From NCBI GenBank assembly GCA_013285505.1, contig CP053450.1, forward strand, positions 2,836,796 to 2,900,795: a DNA stretch of 64,000 bases, given 5' to 3'. The notes beneath the pieces are model-generated. The model was given only the letters and a program-made list of their open reading frames with translations. It made no database searches and was not told where the DNA came from. Source of the DNA: Planctomycetota bacterium. Its GTDB lineage: Bacteria; Planctomycetota; Phycisphaerae; Phycisphaerales; UBA1924. Below, piece by piece: positions 56,976-64,000 of the stretch. Positions within the stretch are counted from its first letter, which is position 1. Each line of letters starts with the position of its first letter. A program made the translations under genes and the position numbers.

Positions 56976-59576
56976 GTGGTGAGACTGGCAAAGCAGAGAG
57001 GCGGGCTGGAAAGCCCGCCTCCCGGAAGGGAAACGACGCGGAACTCGCCGATCGCGGCGGGGTCCCCTCGCTTGCGCGAGGGGCTCTCCGTCGCTCGGGG
57101 TTGGTGTGTGTGTTGGTCGGGGTATGCGCGCGCATCGTGACGACGACGGACCCGCTGCCGGGGTGGGGGCTGGATCCGCTGACGACGGTGGCCCCGCTGA
57201 ACGGTGTGGGGCCGGCGGCTCTCGATCGTGCTGGCGGCGCTGCCGCTGGTGGGGTTGGGCGCTGGTGCTGCTGGCGGCGCGGCTGGCGGGTGAGGGCGCT
57301 GCCGCGGGGGATGGGTGTGGTGTTGGTGCTGGCGGGGCTGGGGCTGCCGGCGGTGGTGTGGCACGGGTGTCTGGGGCCGACGGCGTGTGTGGAGAACGCC
57401 AACACCCTGTCGGTGTGGACTGCGGCTATCGCGGGGGCGATCGCGGCCCTGGTCGCGTGCCGGCACGAGGCAGAGCGGGGGCTGGTGCTGGCGTGCTGCG
57501 CGGGGCTTGCGGGCCCGCTGGCGCGCGGGGATTCAGGTCTTCAGCGAGCACCCGACGCTGGTGGACGAGTTTCGGCAGAACCGGGGCGCGTTTCTGGCGT
57601 CGCACGGGTGGGTCGAGGGGTCGGCCGCGGCGCGGGTGTTCGAGCGGCGGATGATGCAGCCGGACGCCTCGGCGTGGTTTGCGATGTCGAACGTGTACGC
57701 CTCGGTGATGGTCGGGTGCGCGGTGGTGTTCGTCGCGGGGCTGGTCGCGGCGGTGCGGGGGCGGCTCTGGGCGACGGGGGCGAGGCCGGATCTGTACCGG
57801 TTCGTCGGCGTGCTGGCGGGGGCCGTGATGGCGGTCGGGGGCATCGTGATGGCGGTGCCGGCGGGCGGGTCGCTGCCGAAGGGGGCGGTGGCGGCGCTGG
57901 TGCTCGGGCTCGGGCTGTTTGGCGTCGCGGCGTGGCGGGAGCGGATGCCGGGGCTCGTGCGGCGCGGACTGGCGGGGCTTGGTTCGGGGAGGCTCGGGTG
58001 GTGGTTCGGGCCGGGGCTGATCGCGGCGGCGCTGGCGGCGGTGGTGGTGCGGGGCGTGGTCGGCGAGCGGGTGGGTGAGTTGAGCCTGCTGTTTCGCTGG
58101 TTTTATCTGCAGGCGGCGACGGGGATCTTTGCCGAGCACCCGGTGTGGGGCGTGGGGCCTGATGGGTTCCAGTCGGCGTATCTGCTGGCGAAGAACCCGC
58201 TGAGCCCGGAGGAGGTCTCGAGCCCGCACAGCGTGCTGTTTGACTATGTGTCGATGCTCGGGGTGTTTGGGCTGGCGTGGTGTGGGGTGGTTGTGACGCT
58301 CGCGGCGCGGGCGGGGCGGGAGTGGGCCTTGGGCTCGGGGACTCCGGACGGGGGCGAGGGGGGCCCGGGAGGCTCGGCGGTCGGAGGGCGGGGGGCGATC
58401 GGCTGGCTGGGGGTCGTGATTGGCCTGAGCGGGCTGGTGGCGATTTGGCGGGAGACGTTGCCGACGGCGGCGGCGGTGCCGGAGGCGTATGGGCTGCTGC
58501 TACTCGATGGCGTGACCAAGCTGGCGGGCTTCGTGCTGGTCTGGCTGGGGCTGGGGGCGGCGCTGCTGACGGTGTCGCGGCGGGCTCCCGGGGTGATGCG
58601 GGCGGGGCTGGTGGCCGGCGGGCTGGCGGTGCTGGTGCACGCCCAGATCGAGCTGACGGGGACGGACCTTTCGGGGGCGGGGTGGATGTTTGTGGTGCTC
58701 GGTGCCGGGGCCGCGGGGCGGGGGCTGGCGGCCTCAGACGGGGGTGGAACAGACACCGACGCCGGGGCTCGGGCGGGGGGGCGTTGGGGCTGGCTGGCGG
58801 GGTCGGTTGTGGCGGGCGTGCTGGGGCTGTTGGTGGTGGCGGCTTCGGTGCCGGTGTGGGGGTGGGAGCGCGGGCTTCGTGGGGCTGCGGCCAGGGCCGG
58901 GACGGCGACGCGACTGGCCCAGCGGTTTGAGGCGAGGGGTCAGGGGCTGACGGACGAATCGCCGGAACTGCTGGTCGCGGAGTTGTCGGCGATGCTGGGT
59001 CGGGATGTGGAGATGTCGCCTGAGGGGGTGGGCCGGGCGGTTGAGGCGCTGCGGATGGGTGCCCTTGAGGATGCTGCGGAGGCTCTGGAGGGCATCGCGC
59101 GGGAGCCGGCGACCCCGAGCCGTGCGGCGGTGGCGGCTGCGGGGCGGGTGCGGCGAGCCGCTGGCCCAGGCGGCGGTGGCGTCCGGCGCGGGCGGGGGCC
59201 GGCGGGGCCGGCGGAGGCGGTCGCGGCGATGGTGGATCTGGCGAGGTGGGGTGCGGAGCGGTGGCCGGGGGACAGTTCGGCGTATCGGCGGCTTGCCGGG
59301 GCGTTGCGGCAGCGCAAGCGGCGGTGCCGGACGGGGGCCTGGCGCGGCCGTATTCGGACCTTGCGGCGTTGGAACGGGCGGCGGAGCTGGACCCGTTCAG
59401 CCCGGAGTTGGGCGCGGGAGCTGGCGCTTCGGTATCGGGAGTCCGGGGACGTGGAGGCGGCGTCGCGGTGGGCGGGCAAGGCGTTGGCGTTGCACGAGTT
59501 GTCCCGGCTGGACCCCCTCGCGGGGCTGTCTGATCGGGAGGTGCAAATGCTGCGCGAAGTGGCTTCGGACCCTTGA
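56972..59576 (+). CDS. O-antigen ligase/polymerase-like membrane protein
   Basis: About 868 codons. At least ten hydrophobic helices are followed by a large loop with GIFAEHPVWGVGPDGF and SSPHSVLFDYVSMLG, the Wzy_C/WaaL signature, more helices, and a soluble C-terminus with TPR-like helices (ELDPFSPELGA, LALRYRESGDVEAASRWAGK). The first ~40 residues are composed of two palindromic repeats (57000-57083) and read KPASRKG...VPSLARGALRR. The frame changes near 57215, 57530, 59150 and 59330. It is translationally coupled to the glycosyltransferase and may polymerise or ligate its product. Confidence 0.72.
56999..57083 (+). repeat. Two different palindromic elements at a gene's 5' end
   Basis: AGGCGGGCT-GGAA-AGCCCGCCT (56999-57020) is a perfect 9-bp hairpin. 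CCCCTCGC-TTGC-GCGAGGGG (57064-57083) is the same element as at 53044. Both lie inside the first 40 codons of the O-antigen-ligase-like gene. Confidence 0.85.
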
Positions 59577-59600
59577 TTCCGATGGCTGTGGGCGTATTGT
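59573..59600 (+). promoter_or_regulatory. Possible fusA promoter at the head of a 323-nt gap
   Basis: TTGATT (59573-59578) and TATTGT (59595-59600) are 16 nt apart and overlap the preceding stop codon. If used, the fusA leader would be about 290 nt. The rest of the gap (59601-59899) is lower in GC than the genes; no conserved RNA motif was recognised. Confidence 0.35.
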
Positions 59601-59899
59601 TTGGTTGTATATAGGGCTCGCGGGAATCCGCCGCACTTGGCTTGCTTGATGTTCGGAGCCGTCCGATGGACGATGATTTGGACATTCCGGCCCCTCGGGG
59701 GAGCGACTGATCGCGGCCCAGACCTCTGCGGCTTCTTCGAGCCGCCGGCCCAACTGATTCGACACTTTGTGAGCAGAACCGACCCCGCAACCCCGGGTTG
59801 TGGCACGAGAGATTCCGACTTCCCGATTCCGGCATGTTGGCCGGGTGAGCGGGCAGTCACGCACCGCTGACCGACCGACAAGACTTGAGGACGACGACC

Positions 59900-62018
59900 A
59901 TGGCCACCGACCTTTCATACATCCGCAACATCGGTATTTGTGCGCACATCGATGCGGGCAAGACGACAGTGACCGAACGCATCCTCTACTACACCGGCAA
60001 GAACTACAAGATGGGCGAGGTCCACGAGGGCACGGCCACGATGGACTTCCTCGCGGAGGAGCAGGACCGCGGCATCACGATCCAGTCTGCGGCGACGACG
60101 TGCCCGTGGATCCGGAACGAGAAAGAGTACAAGATCAACCTGATCGATACTCCGGGTCACGTGGACTTCACCATCGAGGTGGAGCGTTCGCTGCGTGTGC
60201 TCGACGGCGCGGTCGCGGTGTTTGACGGCAAGGAGGGCGTTGAGGGCGCAGTCCGAGACCGTGTGGCGTCAGGCCGACCGGTACAAGGTGCCGCGTCTGT
60301 GCTTCATCAACAAGATGGACAAGCTGGGGGCGGACTTTGAGTTCAGCTTCCGGACGATCAAGGAGCGGCTGGGTGCTAACCCGATCGCGGTGCAGTACCC
60401 GATCGGCTCGGGCAACGAGCTGGAGGGGATCATCGACCTGCTCGGGATGAAGGCGTACTACTTCGACGCCGACGAGAAGGGCGCGGTGGTGACGGAGAAG
60501 GAGATCCCGGATGACCTCGCCGACACGGCGGCCACGTGGCACCACATGCTGGTGGAGATGGCGGTCGAGCTCGACGACAACCTGATGGAGAAGTACCTCG
60601 AGGACGAGTCGAGCGTTTCTCCCGATGAGATCCGCCAGGCGATCCGCAAGGGCACGATCGAGCGTCGGTGCAACCCGACGTTCTGCGGCGCTGCGCTGCG
60701 GAACATCGGCGTGCAGCGGCTGATCGACGGCGTGATCGACTACCTGCCGGCGCCGGACCAGGTGCCGCAGGTCGAGGGCACCGACCCCCGCGACATCGAG
60801 AAGAAGCTGACCCGTCCCCACGACGACGAGGCCCCGATGTCGGGTCTGGTGTTCAAGGTGGTGAACGACTCGCACGGAGACCTGACGTACCTCCGCATCT
60901 ACTCCGGCACGCTCAAGAAGGGCAGCCGCCTTCTGAACCCGGTGAACGGCAAGAAGGAGAACGTGAGCCGGATCTTCGAGATGCACGCGCAGAACCGCAT
61001 CCCGCTCGAGGAGGCGACCTGCGGCTCGATCGTGGCGGTGATCGGCGTGAAGGACTCGTACACGGGTGACACGCTCTGCGACGCCGATGACCCGATCGTG
61101 CTGGAGCGGATGACGTTCCCGGAGCCTGTGATCTCGATGTCGATCGAGCCGCACAGCGCCGATGACAAGCGTCGTCTCTCGGAGGCGCTGGGTGTGATCC
61201 GTCGCGAGGACCCCTCGTTCCGTTCGCACTACGACGAGGAGACCGGGCAGACCATCATCGCCGGCATGGGCGAGCTGCACCTGGAGATCATCAAGAACAA
61301 GCTGACCCGCGACATGAAGGTCGGGTGTGATGTCGGCAAGCCCCGCGTCTCGTACCGCGAGACGATCCAGGGCGCGGCCAACAACATTCGCGGCAAGTTC
61401 GTCAAGCAGACGGGCGGCCGTGGTCAGTTCGGCGACTGTACGATCAACATCGAGCCGTACACCGCCGAGCAGGCGGAGGCCGACGGCCTGAAGTTCACCG
61501 AGAACATCGCGTTCCACAACGCGATCATCGGCGGCGCGATCCCGAAGGAGTTCATCCCCTCCGTCGAGGTGGGTGTGCGTCAGACGGCGATCGGCGGGAT
61601 CACGGCGGGCTACCCGCTGATCAACGTCAAGGTGACGCTGGTCGACGGCTCGAGCCACTCGGTCGACTCGTCACAGGTGGCGTTCGAGCAGGCGGGTCGG
61701 TTGGCGCTGCGTGAGGCGGTCGCCAAGGCCGGCTCGGTGCTGCTGGAGCCGATTATGAAGGTGGTCGTGATTTCGCCGGAGGACTACATCGGCAACGTGA
61801 CGGGCGATCTGAGCTCGCGTCGGGGCATGATCGTGGACACCGAGGACCGCGGGATCATCAAGGCGATCACCGCCGAGGTGCCGCTGTCACAGATGTTTGG
61901 CTACACGACCTCGCTGCGTGGCATGAGCCAGGGGCGTGCGTCCTCGACGATGGAGTTCCTGGAGTACCGTGCGATGCCGGCGAGCATGGCCAAGGAAGTG
62001 ATCGAGGCGGCCGGCTGA
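59900..62018 (+). CDS. fusA: Translation elongation factor G
   Basis: The GTPase that drives ribosomal translocation. G motifs are visible: AHIDAGKTT (G1), RGITI (G2), DTPGH (G3) and NKMDK (G4); domains II-V follow at normal length (about 706 codons). The first part and the rest are in different frames: near 60243 an extra G in GGG turns [12 protein letters not shown] into another frame, and the span is one base over. Because EF-G is essential, this is strong evidence of an assembly indel, unless another intact copy exists. A strong terminator follows. Confidence 0.95.
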
Positions 62019-62073
62019 GCCGCCGGGCCCTGTGGGGCCTTGCAGGGGCCCCGCGGCCCGGACCTAAACTCTC

Positions 62074-62107
62074 GACGCCCCGCGATCTTTCGCGGGGCGT
62101 CTTTCTT
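62074..62107 (+). terminator. Intrinsic terminator after fusA
   Basis: A perfect 11-bp stem GACGCCCCGCG/CGCGGGGCGTC with loop ATCTTT, followed by TTTCTT. It lies 56 nt beyond the fusA stop. Confidence 0.9.
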
Positions 62108-62221
62108 GGTCGGGGGCATCTCGCCGAGTCTGGCCGTTGTGATTGGGTTAACGTGCCGATAGCGGTCTACAGTGCCGACCCGACCGGGACTGGTACGCTT
62201 TCGAGACCTCGGAGACTTCAC

Positions 62222-62839
62222 GTGACAGAGAAGTATCGGACCGTACTGCTCTTTGGCGCTCCGGGCGCGGGCAAGGGCACGCAGGGCACCATGCTGGGGA
62301 GCATCCCCGGTTTCCACCATTTCTCGACCGGCGAGATGTTCCGGAATCTGGACCCGTACTCGGACACCGGGAAGACGTTCCGCGAGTACTCGGTGCGGGG
62401 CGAGCTGGTGCCGGACGAGCTGACCGTCGATCTGTGGCGCGAGTGCATGCAGGCGCAGTGGACGCTGGGCATCTACCACCCGTTCAGCGAGTTGCTGGTG
62501 CTCGACGGCATCCCGCGGAACGTGCGTCAGACGGAGCTGATGGCCGAGCATGTTGATGTGCTCGGCATCGTGCTGCTGCAGGCGACCGATCAGAAGCTGA
62601 TGCTCGACCGCTTGCGCGGTCGCGCGCTGAAAGAGGGTCGGGCCGATGATGCGCAGGAGGCTGTGATCAAGCGTCGGCTGCAGATCTTCGAGGAGACGAC
62701 CGCCCCACTGCTGGCCGAGTACCCGTGCGACATCGTGCACCGGGTGGACGCGATCGGTTCGCCGGCGATGGTGCTCAAGCGGGTGCTGGAGGCGGTGACG
62801 CCGATTCAGGAAGCGGCGTTCTCAAACGCGCTGCGTTAG
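62222..62839 (+). CDS. Adenylate kinase family nucleoside monophosphate kinase
   Basis: A 205-residue P-loop kinase: GAPGAGKGT (Walker A), HFSTGEMFR and VLDGIPRNVRQ (the DGxPR NMP-binding motif), and RLRGRALKEGRADD for the short LID. It phosphorylates AMP or another NMP. It lacks the long zinc-type LID, and the NMP region (FREYSVRGELVPDEL) is slightly unusual, so it could be a divergent paralogue rather than the main Adk. GTG 62222 has GGAG 8 nt upstream. The frame is intact. Confidence 0.85.
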   Translation: MTEKYRTVLLFGAPGAGKGTQGTMLGSIPGFHHFSTGEMFRNLDPYSDTGKTFREYSVRGELVPDELTVDLWRECMQAQWTLGIYHPFSELLVLDGIPRNVRQTELMAEHVDVLGIVLLQATDQKLMLDRLRGRALKEGRADDAQEAVIKRRLQIFEETTAPLLAEYPCDIVHRVDAIGSPAMVLKRVLEAVTPIQEAAFSNALR

Positions 62840-62902
62840 CACGGGCTGGGCTGGGGCCGGCCGTCGGTCGGTGCCGGGTGTCGGCGGCGTTCGGGCCCGC
62901 GG

Positions 62903-63847
62903 TCAGTCGACTGTGGGCACGTCGAGGTCGCGGCGGCCGCCGCTGAAGAGGGCGTTGCTGGCGGCGGCGTTGAATGCCTCAACGGCACCGAGTCCATCAA
63001 CAACGTAGCCGAGTTCTGCCAAGCTGGTGGTCTCGACGTGGCCGTCGCAGAATGACGCGTTGGTCTTGGTGCCGTGGCGTTCGTCGGGGGCGGAGCGGTT
63101 TTCGGCGCCGGGGTTCTGCGGGTCGCAGAAGTCGCCGTCGGCCTTGAGGCGGGGCGGATCGAGCGAGTAGCCGTGCCCGCCGCGGGCGCGGAGGCTGGGG
63201 TCGCGCTCACCGGTGGCGATGTTCTCGGTGCGTTCGCTCTCGGGTTTGCCTGCGGCGCTGCCGAGGGAGTCGGCGGCGAGGACGGTGCCGGAGGCGTCGA
63301 TGGAGCTGGTGCGGACGGGGAAGTTGACAAACCTGCCGCCGGACTCGCCCTGGTAGTCCCAGCGGGCGTTGCCGAGGAACTGGTAGTTGTAGCCGTAGGG
63401 GCTGTTGCGGGTGCTGGTCCAGTCCTTGGCCTCGGTGCAGAGGAAGATCTCGTTGTTGACCTGGGCCGAGTGCTCGGTGTCGCGGTCCGGGGAGGGGTTG
63501 GCGAGGGCATAGAAGCCCGCGGCGGCGCCCATCTGGACGTACCAGCGGGGGCGGTACTGCTCGCCGTTGCCGACGTCGTAGACGTTCTTGGACTCGTCGG
63601 CGTATCTGCCGACCTGGCCGGGGACGGAGATGTCGTCCCACTCGTTAGCGTAGATGGCCCAGCCGAGGGTGATCTGGCGGAGGCCGGTGGAGCAGACGGT
63701 GGTGCGGGCGGACTGCCGGGCTTTGCCGAGGGCGGGGAGGAGGATGCCGATGAGCAGGGCGATGATGGCGATGACCACCAGCAGCTCGATCAGGGTAAAG
63801 CCCGGTGCACGGCGGTGCATGCGGCACGAACGGAAGGTGGAATGCAT
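62903..63847 (-). CDS. Prepilin-like protein with late DGHV motif (DUF1559-type)
   Basis: A 314-residue exported protein. After the basic leader comes [20 protein letters not shown] with Glu5, then an extracellular part ending in [14 protein letters not shown]. It parallels the gene at 42153-43226. ATG 63847 has GGGGAGA upstream, and a -35/-10 pair lies 108-135 nt upstream. Likely sorted by a prepilin peptidase; role unknown. Confidence 0.9.
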   Translation of the reverse strand: MHSTFRSCRMHRRAPGFTLIELLVVIAIIALLIGILLPALGKARQSARTTVCSTGLRQITLGWAIYANEWDDISVPGQVGRYADESKNVYDVGNGEQYRPRWYVQMGAAAGFYALANPSPDRDTEHSAQVNNEIFLCTEAKDWTSTRNSPYGYNYQFLGNARWDYQGESGGRFVNFPVRTSSIDASGTVLAADSLGSAAGKPESERTENIATGERDPSLRARGGHGYSLDPPRLKADGDFCDPQNPGAENRSAPDERHGTKTNASFCDGHVETTSLAELGYVVDGLGAVEAFNAAASNALFSGGRRDLDVPTVD

Positions 63848-63954
63848 GTCTCTCCCCGGTGGTGGGCGGATCGGTCAACACTGGCGGGGCTTCGTCCTGC
63901 GCGAAGTCGCCGGGTTGGCTCGGGCTTCGCCGGTTGAAGCACCGATACTGCCAG

Positions 63955-63982
63955 AGAATACCTGATCTCGCTTCCGATTCAA
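63955..63982 (-). promoter_or_regulatory. Promoter of the 63847 prepilin-like gene
   Basis: On the minus strand TTGAAT (63977-63982) and TATTCT (63955-63960) are 16 nt apart. The predicted leader is about 100 nt. Confidence 0.45.
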
Positions 63983-64000
63983 GCCCGAGTTTGGGTCGGG

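Noticed and set aside
59900..62018. fusA as a pseudogene
   Set aside because: Only one extra base near 60243 disrupts it; every motif and the full length are intact, and many neighbours show the same single-base pattern.

Overview
The window is a high-GC bacterial chromosome segment, most likely from a planctomycete of the class Phycisphaerae. The signs are prepilin-like proteins that pair a type IV pilin N-terminus with a late DGHV-type motif, a dockerin-type C-terminus of the kind common in that class, a PEP-CTERM protein, a fibro-slime-domain protein and many small membrane proteins carrying a CxxC...CPECG ribbon. This is inferred from sequence character, not from a search.

Layout. 1-2.7 kb is the right end of an integrated element: a large serine recombinase runs in frame into the 3' part of comM at the Walker A codons. 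2.7-7.6 kb has a TrkH-type transporter, an Xaa-Pro aminopeptidase, tilS and a small membrane gene. 7.7-15.4 kb is one minus-strand series for arginine/ornithine breakdown (M20 hydrolase, class III aminotransferase, AstA, AstD, ureohydrolase). 15.4-18.5 kb is an M48 protease coupled to a JAMM-like protein. 18.6-22.3 kb holds a NifU-type scaffold, csrA, ndk and a secreted choice-of-anchor-B/dockerin protein. 22.5-26.3 kb is a two-gene topoisomerase VI operon. 26.4-29.8 kb has a PEP-CTERM protein and a lemA/DUF2207 operon. 30-32.3 kb has a repeat-filled protein and a secreted PHP phosphoesterase. 32.6-45 kb is mostly minus-strand secreted or envelope genes (S9 peptidase, fibro-slime protein, ABC ATPase with a large membrane partner, M20 dipeptidase, prepilin-like protein, EEP phosphatase). 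45-49 kb has ispH, an M29 aminopeptidase and rlmN. 49-59.6 kb holds envelope proteins, a polyprenyl-phosphate glycosyltransferase and an O-antigen-ligase-like protein. 59.9-63.8 kb has fusA, an adenylate-kinase-type gene and a second prepilin-like gene.

Two window-wide features matter. First, more than twenty genes, including fusA, tilS, ispH and rlmN, read across single-base frame breaks, several in homopolymers. This points to consensus indels rather than gene decay, so these genes are annotated as whole with the break noted. Second, the plus strand changes from C-rich to G-rich near 32.9 kb whatever the gene orientation, as expected at a replication origin, and the short palindromic repeats flip orientation across the same point. 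No rRNA, tRNA or CRISPR array was recognised.
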